Shown here in pieces: positions 20,618-32,560 of a DNA stretch of 64,000 bases. Below the pieces are notes generated by a model. It made no database searches. It was not told the origin of the DNA and worked only from the letters and a program-made list of their open reading frames with translations. Position numbers and translations under genes: made by a program. This DNA comes from Hygrophila difformis. Taxonomy: Eukaryota; Streptophyta; Magnoliopsida; Lamiales; Acanthaceae. The first letter of the stretch is position 1. Every line of letters begins with the position of its first letter. The stretch lies in assembly GCA_030278955.1 (NCBI GenBank), contig JAOANR010000001.1:38714890-38778889 (forward strand), given 5' to 3'.

Positions 20618-23452
20618 ATGGCGGTTCCGGCGATTGCGCTATACGCAGCGGCTCCGCCAAGCAGCATGTGCTCGGCGCCGCACCAGATCAGTTCCCACGC
20701 GTCGTACGATTTCGACGTGAATGGCCGGTCGACGTCGTCGGCCTCCGCTTCGTCGTCGCAGAAGCATTCAATCGGCGGCCTGTCGTACCTTTTTTCCTCG
20801 ATTCCGATCAAATCGGCGAGTTATTCTCCCGGAGTTGAGGATTTGGGTGGCCTGTGGCATGACAGGGCGGAGGAGTTAGGGTCGTGTTTTCGGTACTCGC
20901 CGTCGTCGTTAAGCTCGTCGTTGAAGCGAGATCAGGCGCACCACAGTCCGGTCTCCGTGCTTCCTGGCCTGAATAATTCGTTTGGGATGGGTTCTCGGAG
21001 CCCTGTCATGAGATTCAGTGCGGATTTCAGTTCAGTTAGGGCAGGAAGTGGGGGAACGTTCAACGGATTCGCGAGGCATGCTTTGGGTTCATGTGTGGAC
21101 TATGAATCTTCTTCTTTGACTTTGGATGTCAAGGACTACGATCTATCCTCTACCGTGGATGAGCTTCCCTTCCAAATGGAAGACACCTTCTTGGACTTGG
21201 ATTTGCCGCCATACGCGCAGGATTTGCTTTCTGAGGCACAGTCAAGGCATTTGATCTTCAGGGATGATTTAGTTGTCAAAGCTTTCCGCGAAGCAGAGAA
21301 GGCTCATAGAGGCCAGGTACAAAATTTCATCATCTTCCGATTGAGGATCATGAATCATGATTAGCTTAGAATTTTAAATTATGATGCTTTAATGTGATCT
21401 TTTCAGATGCGCGCAAGCGGGCATCCTTATTTGCAACATTGCTTAGAGACCGCTGTTCTGCTGGCGAATATTGGAGCCAAATCCACAGTTGTTGCCGTGG
21501 GGCTTTTGCACGACACTATCGATGATTCATCCATCACTTATGACAATATATCGCGTTCATGTGGTGTTGAAGTCGCTGATTTAGTCGAGGGGGTAAGCAA
21601 AATCCAGTTCATTTACAGAGTAGATTCATGGTGATATGTTTAGTCTTGCAAAAGGATTGGCGTGTTTGTTACTATTAATGAGAGTTATTGCCATGAAGAG
21701 AGTGCATTGACCAATACGTTTTAATCTGCAGAGAGATCATAGATGTTTCCTTTTATTGATTTGTTGTCTTTTCATATGTGATTGAGAAACACTTTAAATG
21801 GACTTGATGTATGAAATCTTTGGTTGATATTGACCACTCTTTGATTAGCTTTGATTGTGGGAGAAGTTAAACTATTTTATTTCTGTCAGGTGTCCAAGCT
21901 GAGCCATTTGAGCAAGCTTGCTCGGGATAACAACACTGCATGCAAAACGGCAGAGGCAGATCGGTTGCATACAATGTTCCTTGCAATGGAAGATCCGACG
22001 GCTGTTCTGATCAAGCTTGCTGATCGATTGCATAATATGATGACGTTGGATGCATTGCCTTTGATTAAACGGCAAAGATTTGCGAAGGAGACTTTGGAAA
22101 TATTTGCTCCATTGGCAAACAGGTTGGGGATCTTCTCTTGGAAAGAGCAGCTTGAGAATCTCTGTTTCAAGCATCTCAATCCAGACCTTTACCAAGAACT
22201 ATCGTCTGAGCTTGAGAGGTCTTTTAATGAGGGAGTAATTACTTTGTCTTTGGAGAAGCTTGAACGAGGACTTCAGGCGGGAGGGATTTCTTATTACCAC
22301 ATGTCTGGCCGGCATAAAAGCTTGTTCAGCATACATACCAAAATGTTGAAGTATGTCTAATTTCTTTTCTAGAGCATATAATTAGTTGTGTTTTCGTTAT
22401 GCCCTGTAGTTCTTCGGCATTTATACTGTGAGGCGTGAGCAGCCGTTCTCACCATCCGTTTTGGCGTCACTTTATTTTTTGCAGGAAGAAGCTGAGTATG
22501 GATGAAATTCATGATATTCATGGCTTGAGATTGATTGTCGAAACAGAAGAAGATTGCTACAAAGCTTTGAGGGTCGTCCGACATCTATGGGATGAAGTAT
22601 CTGGGAGGTTTAAAGACTACATACATCGCCCCAAGTTCAATGGGTATGCTACAGTACAGCTCAAAATTGAATTGTTATTTTAGTCACCACCGTCAGATAC
22701 TTATCTAAAAATATATTTGCAGTTACCGATCCCTGCATACAGTTGTTACCGGTGATAGTCTGGTCCCATTTGAAGTTCAAATACGAACAAAAGAGATGCA
22801 TGAGCAAGCCGAGTATGGCTTTGCCGCTCACTGGAGATACAAGGAAGGAGACTGCAAACTCTCTTCCTTTGTCCTTCAGATGGTTGAATGGGCACGTTGG
22901 GTTGTTTCCTGGCAATGCGAGGCAATGAGAAAAAATGGTCCATGCTCCGGCTTTGTGGACTCAACCAATCCCCCTTGCTCATTCCCTACCCATTCCAGAG
23001 ATTGCAAATTTTCTAATTCCTCTGATGGACCCGTCTTCGTTGTCCTGATTGAAAATGACAAGGTTGGTCCTGGTCACCTGAATTCATGAATTAACTGTAA
23101 TAATGTATTGAGGCATCTCTGATCCTAAGTTTCAAATGTGCAGATGTCCGTGCAGGAGTTTCCAGCAAACTCCACTGTAAGGGATGTGCTGGAAGCAGCT
23201 GGTCGTGGCGGTGGTTATAGATGGACATCATACGGATTCCCCGCAAAGGAGGAGCTAAGGCCAAAGGTGAACCATGAGGCAGTTAGCAATCCTGCTTGTA
23301 AGCTGAAAATGGGGGATGTTGTGGAACTAACTCCAGCCATACCCGATAAGTCTCTGACTGAATACCGGGAAGAAATCCAGCGGATGTACAATGGTGGTCT
23401 TTCGGTGGCTTCAGGCCCAGCACCGGCTCCTTTGGCTAACTCAAGAAGTTGA
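20618..23452 (+). CDS. RSH2/RSH3-like: RelA/SpoT homologue, RSH2/RSH3-like (p)ppGpp synthetase/hydrolase, plastid-targeted
   Basis: Six exons with GT-AG introns: 20618-21316, 21407-21592, 21890-22350, 22485-22643, 22723-23062 and 23144-23452. Phases join cleanly to 717 aa, the expected length for plant RSH2/RSH3. Residues 1 to about 70 ([10 protein letters not shown].., Ser/Ala-rich, few acids) look like a transit peptide. The HD hydrolase domain has H244 and the HD pair H268-D269 in LLHDTIDD. The RelA/SpoT synthetase domain follows, with DIHGLR (about 459-464), YRSLHT (503-508) and [16 protein letters not shown] (519-534). A TGS-like domain begins near 612 ([14 protein letters not shown]). 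The protein should make and degrade (p)ppGpp in plastids, tuning transcription and translation. Both catalytic motif sets are present, so bifunctionality is inferred. The start is the first ATG and fits the leader. The choice between RSH2 and RSH3 is not resolved. Confidence 0.95.
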
Positions 23453-23811
23453 ACCTTATTAGTTGAATCCATTCTTTGGTAGTAATATGTTAGTTGAAAG
23501 GGAAAAGAAGGAAAGTAAGTAGAATTCTAACCATTCTTGTACATAAAAGAAAACATTTGTAAAGGTCCTGATATTATCAAGCAAAAGGGCAGTTTTAGGT
23601 AGTGTATGGAATGCGGGGCCGTTGTGGTTATTGTCTGTCTTTCTTTGTTGCTGAAAAATTTATGTAATGTGTAGGGTTTGCAAGTGCCACTCTGCAAGTA
23701 TATTATTACTACCATTATACAATTTGAATGAGATGGTTACAAAAGCCTGAGCAACAAATCCATACATAACTACCCTTCTTCCTTTGATCCTGATACTATA
23801 AATAAATGATA
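23453..23811 (+). other. RSH 3' UTR and downstream flank
   Basis: Non-coding sequence after the RSH stop. Polyadenylation-type AT-rich signals (TTTATGTAATGTGTAGGG near 23660, ATAAATAAATGA near 23798) are present but I cannot choose a site. From 23543 onward it is repeated in inverse orientation at 63733-64000. Confidence 0.5.
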
Positions 23812-24006
23812 CTCCCTCTCTCCCCCATTTCAAATGTCCAATTTTCTATTTTGGTCCGTCCCACTTCAATGTTACATTTTATTATTTAGAAAATTTTTAC
23901 TCCTTCAAACAAATATAACATCAATTATTTACTCCACTTTAACACAATAATTCATTCTACCTTAAAATATTGTGTCCATGTGACATCTCAAATGGAACCG
24001 AGGAAA
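23812..24006. mobile_element. Stowaway-like MITE, left-arm copy
   Basis: It starts after TA with CTCCCTCTCTCCCCCATTTCAAATG and ends CATCTCAAATGGAACCGAGGAAA before TA; the termini are imperfect inverted repeats. It is 195 bp and non-coding. The mirror copy is at 63537-63731. Confidence 0.6.
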
Positions 24007-24008
24007 TA

Positions 24009-24337
24009 CTAATGAACAACACCAAACTGCATATTTTCCAGCCCTCAATCTGTATCTCTAAAGTCGATCCGGTTGAACTCTCAATAGCAGAAAATCCCTA
24101 TTCGATTGCTCGGCATTGAATCGCCAGTGGGTTGAAATCAGCTTTATTCCAGATCTGGAAGTGAAATTGAATGACTGAAGCTGTGTTGAATTCGAGTTTT
24201 ATTCCAGATCTGGATGTGAAATCGAATGACTGAAACTGCCCTAACTTGCGAACTAGAATTTAGAAATCCATATTGCTTGCAAAATGCGAGGTTCCAGAGG
24301 CCCTCGAACAAATTTCTTAACCCCGAATTATAGTCTC
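24009..24337. other. non-coding flank of the copia insertion
   Basis: No gene is visible. It contains a short internal duplication of TTTATTCCAGATCTGGA...GTGAAATxGAATGACTGAA (about 24142-24178 and 24197-24233). Confidence 0.5.
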
Positions 24338-24822
24338 TGTTGTGTTATATGCCTCAAATTCTTTGTGGGATGCAGTAAGGGACAAAGCCCTTAGTCATGG
24401 GCATGAGCAAGGCTTTTGTTGAAGGTTGTAAAATGCAGCAAGGGACTAAGCCCTTAGTCATGGTCATGCCTAAAGCTATCATGGAAGGCTGGAAAATGCT
24501 AAATTTAGTAAATGAGTGGTTTTGTTTGTGAGAGCAGTTTTTTAATTAAAATTGGCAGATATCAGATATTGGAAGATATGGTTTTCTGCGTGTTCTCTTC
24601 CTCCCAGATTTGCTTCTTTTCTTTTGCTGTAAAATCAATTTGAGCGCATCTTTGAGAGAGATTTGATTTGTAATTTGTACTCTCTATTCGATTCTTAGTG
24701 AAGATCTTCGTCGTCCGTGGTTTTTCCCACTTTGGGTTTTCCACGTAAATCTTGTGTCTCAATTTATTTATTTTTCGTTCCGTTCTTCAATTTCATATCA
24801 AAGATCTATAAATTTCCTAACA
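24338..24822 (+). repeat. copia 5' LTR, left arm
   Basis: 485 bp, TGTTGTGTTATATGCC...TTTCCTAACA. It holds two related GCAGxAAGGGACxAAGCCCTTAGTCATGG phrases near its start. Differences from the 3' LTR include GCAGTAAGG/GCAGCAAGG, ATGAGTGG/ATAGATGG, TTGGCAG/TTGACAG and AGATCT/AGATCC. Confidence 0.95.
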
Positions 24823-24823
24823 A

Positions 24824-24835
24824 GTGGTATCAGAG
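24824..24835 (+). promoter_or_regulatory. copia primer-binding site
   Basis: GTGGTATCAGAGCC lies directly after the 5' LTR. TGGTATCAGAGC is complementary to the 3' end of the initiator methionine tRNA and is the usual copia PBS. Confidence 0.9.
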
Positions 24836-24850
24836 CCTATACAATTGAAG

Positions 24851-27800
24851 ATGTCGTTTGCACGGTTCGAAATTGAGAAATTTGATGGCAAGATTTCGTT
24901 TACTACGTGGAAAATACAGATGCGGGCACTTCTTGTTCAGAATGGCTTGAAGAAAGCGTTAGACGGAAAATCCAAGAAGCCTGCAACTATGAGTGATGAA
25001 GATTGGGCAGAACTAGACGAAAAAGCATTGACAGCAATTCAATTGATGCTATCGAAGGAAGTTCTGCGTGAAGTAGCTCATGAGGATTCTGCAGCAGGGA
25101 TATGGTTAAAGCTCAAATCGTTGTATATGACGAAGTCGTTTGCAAATAAACTTCGTCTCAAGGAACGTCTCTACACTATTCGAATGTCTGAAGGTACCCC
25201 GATTCAATCTCATCTAGATGAATTTAATTCTATTATTATGGATTTGGAAAATCTGGAGATTAAGATTGATGATGATGACAAAGCTGTGTTATTACTTGTC
25301 TCATTGCCTCCTTCCTACAAACAATTTAGAGAAATTATGCTTTATGGTACTCAAGATACATTGAGTTTTGATGAGGTTAAATCAAGTTTGTTGTCCAAGG
25401 AAAAGCTTGATTATAATCCTAGTTCTGAAGATAAGGCAGATGGTTTGGTTGTTCGGGGAAGGAGTTTTCAGAAGAATTTTAGAGATAAGAAAAAAGATCG
25501 ATCTAAATCAAGGGGACCAAAGATGAACAAGACTTGTAACTATTGTAAGAAGACATGGCATGTGATTGCAGATTGCTACAAGTTGAAGAACAAGAAAGAT
25601 AGAGAAAATAAAGAGAAGAAATCTGTTGAACCTGCAGAAGCTGATGTCGTTCAAACAGAATCCGATGGTGATCCTGTTCTTACAGCATTGACAGAACACC
25701 GGTCTAAAAGTGACTGGATTTTAGATTCTGGGTGCACATTTCATATTTGTCCCAATCGGGATTGGTTTACTACTTATGATGAAAAAGTTGGTGGTGTAGT
25801 ATTGATGGGAAATGATGCACAGTGTAATGTTGTTGGTATTGGTTCAGTTCAGATTAAAACCCATGATGGTTGTGTTCGAGTTCTTACTAATGTTCGACAT
25901 GTCCCTGATGTGAAGAGAAATCTGATTTCACTTGGTACCTTGGAATCTCTAGGGTACAAATACACAGGTGAAGGTGGAGTTTTAAAGATTTCTACATGTT
26001 CCCGTACAATTATGAAAGCAAATCGAGTTGGAAGTTTGTATGTACTTCAAGGTTGCACATTAACAGGTTCTGCAGCAGTTGCTTCGCCATCCTCTGACGA
26101 GACTACTTTCACTGAATTGTGGCATATGCGTTTGGGCCATATGAGTGAAAAGGGATTGAAAGTTCTAAGTTCACGTGGTCTTCTTGGTGATCAAGGAATC
26201 AGTAAATTAGAGTTCTGCGAACATTGTGTTTTTGGTAAGCAGAAAAGAGTCAGCTTCTCTACTGGAATTCACTCTACTCATGGTATTCTAGATTATATTC
26301 ATTCCGATTTATGGGGTCCGTCAAGGGTTCCATCATTTACTGGGAAAAGATACATGATGACATTGATTGATGATTTTTCTCGGAAGACATGGGTATATTT
26401 TTTGAAGCTGAAAAGTGAAGCATTGATCACATTCAAGAATTGGAAGACTCTTGTGGAAAATCAGACTGGTAGGAAAGTCAAAACACTTAGAACTGATCGT
26501 GGATTGGAATTCTGCAGTGGCGAGTTCAATTCATTTTGTGCATCCCATGGTATCAAGAGGCATAAGACATTGCCAAGGAAGCCTCAACAAAATGGTGTGG
26601 CAGAACGAATCAATCGAACTCTTTTGGAGAGAGCTCGTTGTATGCTCTCTAATGCTGGATTATGGCATCGACGTGATTTATGGGTTGAAGCTGTTGCAAC
26701 CTCCTGTTATTTGGTAAATCGGTCTCCACATTCTGCTATTGATTTCAAAATTCCAGAAAAAGTTTGGTCAGGTAACTCTGTTGATTATTCATCTCTGCGT
26801 ATTTTTGGATGTCCTGCTTACGTACATGTTGATGATGGAAAATTGTCTCCTAGAGCCATCAAGTGTGTATTTCTTGGTTACTCATCCGAATCAAAAGGAT
26901 ATCGTTTATGGCGTGCAGATGGTAAATCACGACATGTGATTTTAAGTCGTGATGTTACCTTTAATGAGAAGCCAATGTTGTCTTCTGGGAAGAATTCAGC
27001 TATTACATCTTCTTTAGTCAATGAAGATGAGCAACAGAAAATTGGTGAGAAGGTGGAGCTACCATTGGAGTTGCCGGTGAAAGATGTACAAAAGACATCT
27101 GTTGGTGAGTCAAGTTCAGGCCCTATGCAAGTAGGTGAGTCGAGTTCGGATTCTGCAACCTTACAAGACACTTCCATTGCCAAAAATCGACCAAGGAGAG
27201 AAATTAAGCTTCCTGCAAGGTATTCTGAAGATTATGTAATGGCATATGCATTATCTGTTGGACAAGAAGCACTTGAAAATGATGAGCCTGCCAGTTATTC
27301 AGAAGCTACTTCTTGTCTTGAATCTTCAAAATGGGTGGCTGCAATGGAAGATGAAATTCAAAGTCTCCATAAGAATGGAACTTGGGAACTTGTTGATCTT
27401 CCTAAAGGTAGGAGTCCCTTAAGATGTAAATGGGTATTCAAGAAAAAGGAAGGCATTCCAGAGGTTGAAGAACCTCGTTGCAAAGCACGGTTGGTCGTTA
27501 AAGGTTTCAGTCAACGTGAAGGTATTGACTTTAATGAAATTTTCTCACCTGTTGTTCGACATACTTCTATACGTGTTTTGCTAGGTCTTGTTGCTATGTT
27601 TGACATGGAGTTGGAGCAACTTGACGTAAAAACAGCCTTTCTTCATGGTGATCTTGAAGAAGAAATATATATGGATCAACCGGAGGGATTCGTTGTTGCG
27701 GGGAAAGAGAATCATGTTTGTAAATTGAAGAAGTCTCTTTATGGATTGAAGCAAGCCCCGCGACAATGGTATATAAGGTTTGATTCATTTATGATTCAAC

Positions 27801-28858
27801 AAGGATATTCCCATAGCAAATATGATGATTGCATTTATTTTAAAGAGTTTTCTAATGGCTCTTTTGTGTATTTGCTACTTTATGTGGATGACATGTTGGT
27901 TGCTTCATGTGACATGTCTTGTATTGTTAAGTTGAAGTCACAGCTTAGTAGGGAATTTGATATGAAAGAATTGGGAGCTGCTAGTAAGATTCTTGGGATG
28001 GAAATAAGTAGAGATCGAAAAGTTGGAAAATTATTTCTTTCCCAAAGGAAGTATGTTGAGAAGATACTTGATCGCTTTAATATGAGTTCTTGTAAAGCTG
28101 TATCTACTCCATTGGCTGCTCATTTCAGGTTGTCTGAAGATATGTGCCCTCAATCAGAGGATGAGATGAGGGAGATGACCAATATTCCCTATTCGAGTGC
28201 AGTTGGAAGCCTAATGTATACTATGGTATGTACAAGGCCTGATTTAGCATATGATGTGAGTGTTGTGAGTCGTTATATGCACAGTCCTGGAAAGGCTCAT
28301 TGGGCTGCTGTTAAGTGGATCTTGCGGTACTTGAAAGGTACATCACATCTTGGCTTGGTTTTTGATAAAAATAAGTCTACTTCTTTAGATGTGACTGGTT
28401 ATGTTGATTCTGACTATGCTGGAGATCTTGATCGAAGGCGTTCTCTTTCTGGATATATTTTTACTTTGTGTGGCTGTTCTATTTCTTGGAAGTCATCTCT
28501 ACAGTCTATTGCTGCTTTGTCAACTACAGAAGCAGAGTATATATCAGCTACAGAAGGTGTTAAAGAGGCACTTTGGCTTCGAGGTCTTGTTGTAGATCTT
28601 GGTTTTGCTCAAAAGGTTCTTGTGGTTTTTTGTGACAGTCAGAGTGCTATACATCTGACAAAGAACAACCGTTATCATGATAAAACCAAGCACATTCCTG
28701 TCAGATATCATTTTATTCGGGATACAGTCGCAGAAGGTGAAGTTGTGGTTCAAAAGATACATACATCTGAGAATCCCGCTGATATGTTAACCAAGCCACT
28801 TCCTATTACCAAGTTTCAACATTGTTTGGACTTGGTTAATGTTAGCAGCAGCTGTTGA
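24851..28858 (+). CDS. copia Gag-Pol polyprotein, intact, 1335 aa
   Basis: The ATG at 24851 is chosen because the frame is open upstream only through the PBS and has no earlier ATG. Domains in order: Gag (residues 1 to about 220) with zinc knuckle C-x2-C-x4-H-x4-C ([14 protein letters not shown], about 229-242); aspartic protease LDSGCT (about 290); GAG-pre-integrase LWHMRLGH...CEHCVFGK; integrase catalytic triad in HSDLWGP (about 484), TDRGLEF (about 547) and GVAERINR (about 584); reverse transcriptase with [29 protein letters not shown] and catalytic YVDDML (about 1010); RNase H with [17 protein letters not shown] and FCDSQSA. This order (PR-IN-RT-RH) defines copia. Proteolysis would yield the particle and replication enzymes. 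No stops or missing catalytic residues are seen. Confidence 0.95.
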   Translation: MSFARFEIEKFDGKISFTTWKIQMRALLVQNGLKKALDGKSKKPATMSDEDWAELDEKALTAIQLMLSKEVLREVAHEDSAAGIWLKLKSLYMTKSFANKLRLKERLYTIRMSEGTPIQSHLDEFNSIIMDLENLEIKIDDDDKAVLLLVSLPPSYKQFREIMLYGTQDTLSFDEVKSSLLSKEKLDYNPSSEDKADGLVVRGRSFQKNFRDKKKDRSKSRGPKMNKTCNYCKKTWHVIADCYKLKNKKDRENKEKKSVEPAEADVVQTESDGDPVLTALTEHRSKSDWILDSGCTFHICPNRDWFTTYDEKVGGVVLMGNDAQCNVVGIGSVQIKTHDGCVRVLTNVRHVPDVKRNLISLGTLESLGYKYTGEGGVLKISTCSRTIMKANRVGSLYVLQGCTLTGSAAVASPSSDETTFTELWHMRLGHMSEKGLKVLSSRGLLGDQGISKLEFCEHCVFGKQKRVSFSTGIHSTHGILDYIHSDLWGPSRVPSFTGKRYMMTLIDDFSRKTWVYFLKLKSEALITFKNWKTLVENQTGRKVKTLRTDRGLEFCSGEFNSFCASHGIKRHKTLPRKPQQNGVAERINRTLLERARCMLSNAGLWHRRDLWVEAVATSCYLVNRSPHSAIDFKIPEKVWSGNSVDYSSLRIFGCPAYVHVDDGKLSPRAIKCVFLGYSSESKGYRLWRADGKSRHVILSRDVTFNEKPMLSSGKNSAITSSLVNEDEQQKIGEKVELPLELPVKDVQKTSVGESSSGPMQVGESSSDSATLQDTSIAKNRPRREIKLPARYSEDYVMAYALSVGQEALENDEPASYSEATSCLESSKWVAAMEDEIQSLHKNGTWELVDLPKGRSPLRCKWVFKKKEGIPEVEEPRCKARLVVKGFSQREGIDFNEIFSPVVRHTSIRVLLGLVAMFDMELEQLDVKTAFLHGDLEEEIYMDQPEGFVVAGKENHVCKLKKSLYGLKQAPRQWYIRFDSFMIQQGYSHSKYDDCIYFKEFSNGSFVYLLLYVDDMLVASCDMSCIVKLKSQLSREFDMKELGAASKILGMEISRDRKVGKLFLSQRKYVEKILDRFNMSSCKAVSTPLAAHFRLSEDMCPQSEDEMREMTNIPYSSAVGSLMYTMVCTRPDLAYDVSVVSRYMHSPGKAHWAAVKWILRYLKGTSHLGLVFDKNKSTSLDVTGYVDSDYAGDLDRRRSLSGYIFTLCGCSISWKSSLQSIAALSTTEAEYISATEGVKEALWLRGLVVDLGFAQKVLVVFCDSQSAIHLTKNNRYHDKTKHIPVRYHFIRDTVAEGEVVVQKIHTSENPADMLTKPLPITKFQHCLDLVNVSSSC

Positions 28859-28924
28859 TCGTCCCTTGGGGACGTTATGACGACGAAGATATGAGATGAA
28901 TCGAATTTTCGGCAAGGTGGAGAT

Positions 28925-29409
28925 TGTTGTGTTATATGCCTCAAATTCTTTGTGGGATGCAGCAAGGGACAAAGCCCTTAGTCATGGGCATGAGCAAGGC
29001 TTTTGTTGAAGGTTGTAAAATGCAGCAAGGGACTAAGCCCTTAGTCATGGTCATGCCTAAAGCTATCATGGAAGGCTGGAAAATGCTAAATTTAGTAAAT
29101 AGATGGTTTTGTTTGTGAGAGCAGTTTTTTAATTAAAATTGACAGATATCAGATATTGGAAGATATGGTTTTCTGCGTGTTCTCTTCCTCCCAGATTTGC
29201 TTCTTTTCTTTTGCTGTAAAATCAATTTGAGCGCATCTTTGAGAGAGATTTGATTTGTAATTTGTACTCTCTATTCGATTCTTAGTGAAGATCTTCGTCG
29301 TCCGTGGTTTTTCCCACTTTGGGTTTTCCACGTAAATCTTGTGTCTCAATTTATTTATTTTTCGTTCCGTTCTTCAATTTCATATCAAAGATCCATAAAT
29401 TTCCTAACA
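28925..29409 (+). repeat. copia 3' LTR, left arm
   Basis: 485 bp, same ends as the 5' LTR, followed directly by the GTCTC TSD. Confidence 0.95.
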
Positions 29410-29414
29410 GTCTC

Positions 29415-30830
29415 CATCGTTTCTTTCTGGAGTTTGGAGAGAAAAGATGTAAGCCTTAATTCGCAGTATTCCATTGGAAGTGAAGAGAAAGATCCTATTA
29501 TGAAAGTTGGATCTTTAATGTTTAAACCCTATTCCACCAGAGCCATATTTAAGATCAAGATTAGAGTACAAACCTGTTTGACTTGGGCTCTGTTTGGTAA
29601 ACCAATAGAGTTTAGAGTTTAGAGTCTTAAGTTTGGAGTTTAAAGTTTAGAGTATGAATTTTAATTTTGCAAACTAAGTGTTTGGTAATAATTTTTAGAG
29701 TCGGTTCAACGTCAAAATTATATAGAGTTTTCTAGTTAATCCATTGTTATTATTTATTAAAATAATATCCTTGATTATTTGCAAAATTAAGAGTTATATT
29801 ATTTAAAGAAATTATTGGGTTGTCATTTGCAAAATAATATCGTTCATTATTGGAAATAATTTACGTTATGTAAATTCTTTCAGCAAATTTATATGTAGTC
29901 TTAGAAAATACTACTATGAAATAAATTACCATAAAAATAAATGTTAAAAAAAAATTAAACGTGGACATATAAATGAAATGTGTCATCATTGAAATTAATT
30001 AATAAAAGTAACAATCAATAAGGGTATTCTTAATATCTTCCTCTACCGTTTCGATTATTTCTTGCTCCCACTAAACTTTTAGTTATTTTCTGTTTAAGTT
30101 GTGTCATCTGACCTTCATCATCACATCTTCCTTCACACTGAATATTATCCTCATCATCCCCTCAGTTATCGGTACGTGCATCTTCATCATCATTAGAACT
30201 ATTGCAACTATGATAATCATGACTTGTTTCCTGGAAGGAAAATCCGGCACCACTTTTAAAATGTTCCATTTCTTCTTGAATCTCTAAACTAGCATTCAAT
30301 AATACTACGTAAAGAAGAATGTGCTTCGTTTAATATCTCTTCTTTTCTTGATGTTGGTCTTTCCGATTGAAGAATATAATATATATTTAAATATATTGTT
30401 TAATAAATTGTTAAAGAAAAAAATAAATGAATATTGAAAGGAATCAAAATAGAATATTATTAAATAATAGAAAATTTAGAGTTATTGTTGGAGATGAAAA
30501 GTGAAAATTGTAAATTGAATTGGAAAATAGAATTGAGTTGATTGAGAAATAGAGTTATTGCTGGAGATGGCCTAAGTTGGAGATCGTATCCCGCGAATGC
30601 TTTTCCCTACATAGTAAACTTGGATACAATTGGAATTTCACCCATTCAACACTGAATTCGGATCGTGAATGCTCGAGAATCGAGTATTCTGGCGATTAGA
30701 GAGTGGGGAAATTGTGTTTTGTGAAATTTCAAAAAATAAACGGGGCTGAGAATAAGTTTTTGAAGGCTTGTAAGCTATTACTGAAAGGGGCCTTGGTAAA
30801 ATTAGTATCCTTGTATTTGTACTGACACCC
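29415..30830. other. AT-rich non-coding spacer with MITE-like ends
   Basis: No gene. 29585-29700 carries serial TTTAGAGTTTAGAGT phrases next to GGGCTCTGTTTGGTAAACC. 30478-30575 carries two TAGAGTTATTGxTGGAGATG phrases ending in GGCCTAAG, typical of non-coding plant MITE termini. Clean TIR/TSD pairs were not resolved. The same text is inverted at 56710-58129. Confidence 0.4.
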
Positions 30831-32256
30831 TGTTGTTGTCTGTTTTATAGGTATTCTTATGAATAGCACAGAACATGGGGGTACGGGTTGAGCGGACTAG
30901 ATAGACTGCATGCATTATATGTTTGCTTATTTGAGATATACGTTTATATTATTTTATCTAATTTTTGTTATGGAAATATTTGTTTTTCATAGATGTGATC
31001 CATGAATCACTTAGGAGTTATTATATATGCTCTTATTTCCGTGGACATATGATCATGTCGTTACTTTATATCTAATTTATTTTAGGGTTTGTAGCCGGGA
31101 TATGTCATGTGATATTGATAGGATTATTTACTGCTTTTGTTTGCATATGTTTGATTGTGATATTTGTATGTGCTTATACCTTGCTTCGTATTAACTGTCT
31201 AAGCTGATTGATCAATAATTTAAAATAGTTAATACGACGATGATATCACGAAAAATTATTTTAAAATTTTTCGAGAAGTTACATCCATGATGGTATTTTT
31301 AGAGATTTGGGCAGATCTGGGGGGAATAACATGGAGGTGGAGACTGGGGACAATGAGGGTACCAGGTGGTGATGGCGCCGCAGGCGGCAATGCAAGTAGG
31401 CGCACACAGAAAGTAGATCGGGCGAGGGAGATGGGATCCGGATCTTTGGGGTGGCTCGGATTTGTCCAAGGCGCGGGGTGTGGGCCCAAGGGAATTTGGG
31501 CTCTCCAATTTGCGGAATGGGCTGGGGTTTTTATTTGGGCCAAAATTGAAATAAGGATTCGGCTAAAGGATTTTGGGCTATGTGAATTTAATTATTGGAA
31601 ATAAGAATGGTTTAATTTAATGAGGATTTTGGACTATTAATTTTTTAAGATTCGAACCCGAAACCGTTGCTACTTGAATTTAATAAATTATGCAATTCCC
31701 TGTTCCCTGTGGATTTGACCCGGTTTCACCAGATATTACTTGGACCGTACACTATGGCTAGTGTTGGAAAATATTCCACACACCAAGTTTTTGGCGCCGT
31801 TACTGGGGAACAGTGGATTTTGTTTATAGTTTACTGAGTTCTTGTGATTTCTTCCCTATTTTTTATTTTCATTTTTATTTTGTTTTTATTTGATTTTTCT
31901 ACGGTACTGATTCCTTGTTTTCCTTTCTTGCACATATTTGAGCAAACCTCTAGAGGTGAAAGAAAAATCAGAGCAAGAAGGAAATTGGACCTCATAATTG
32001 ACGGAATGTAAACAATACTATTGAGATCCCGCAAGGATGATGTGGTAATGAAGCTGGTGGTGGAGCAATACTTCAAAATGTTGAAAGACCACTAGCCTAA
32101 AAATTATGTCTGCCCGTCGACGTTAAATGCAGCGCTTCGGACAGGCAACCTGAGTGATCGCACCAGTGTAGACAAATGGCTTGGCAAAACAAGGAGTTGA
32201 AGGATTAAAATGGATACATGGTCCACATTTTCCATCGCCTGACCAGTGCTACCTGA

Positions 32257-32314
<58 letters not shown>

Positions 32315-32560
32315 TTCTTTATTTGAGTCTTTTATTTCTTCTTTTAAGCATGGGTTGTATCATGTGATATTATATATCTTTATGCTTTGACATGTCATAT
32401 AATCCTTGCCTACCTTTTCTGTGTCTTGTGGTGTCATGTCGGGTTGGTAGTATCACTAGAATGGCCTATGCTTTAGCTTCTTGTTTAAATATTGAGGACA
32501 ATGTCAATCTTTAGTGTGAGGATGGGGGACGCCCCAATTTCATGATATATTGCTCACTAC
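30831..32560 (+). mobile_element. deleted Athila-like gypsy remnant, left arm
   Basis: No ORF. A primer-binding-like phrase TTTGGCGCCGTTACTGGGGAA (31791-31811) matches the TGGCGCCGTTGCCGGGGA type used by Athila elements. About 680 bp downstream, TTGAGGACAATGTC...GTGTGAGGATGGGGGAC (about 32493-32532) matches the text that usually precedes the Athila 3' LTR. The gag-pol expected between them is absent, so this is an internally deleted derivative. LTR boundaries are not determined. Inverse copy near 55000-56710. Confidence 0.5.
32259..32314. repeat. (ATT)n microsatellite, left arm
   Basis: About 18-19 ATT units without interruption. The right-arm counterpart (55224-55278) has almost the same length. 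Confidence 0.97.

Larger units (their letters stand above)
24333..29414 (+). mobile_element. complete Ty1/copia LTR retrotransposon (Tork/Tnt1-like), left arm
   Basis: It is bounded by an exact 5-bp TSD, GTCTC, at 24333-24337 and 29410-29414. The LTRs are 485 bp each (24338-24822 and 28925-29409), begin TGTTGTG and end CCTAACA. A TGGTATCAGAGC primer-binding site (initiator tRNA-Met type) follows the 5' LTR, and a purine tract AAGGTGGAGA precedes the 3' LTR. One uninterrupted Gag-Pol ORF lies between. By eye the LTRs differ at about six positions, so the insertion is young. This is the best candidate for an active element in the window. Confidence 0.95.

Noticed and set aside
24562..24762. 66-codon minus-strand ORF repeated in all four copia LTRs
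   Set aside because: It is an LTR sequence antisense to the element; its repetition only reflects LTR duplication.
28860..28924. Separate small gene after the copia stop codon
   Set aside because: This is the short 3' leader and purine tract of the element, directly before the 3' LTR.
32181..32390. 69-codon ORF with a poly-leucine run
   Set aside because: The run is the (ATT)n microsatellite read in one frame.
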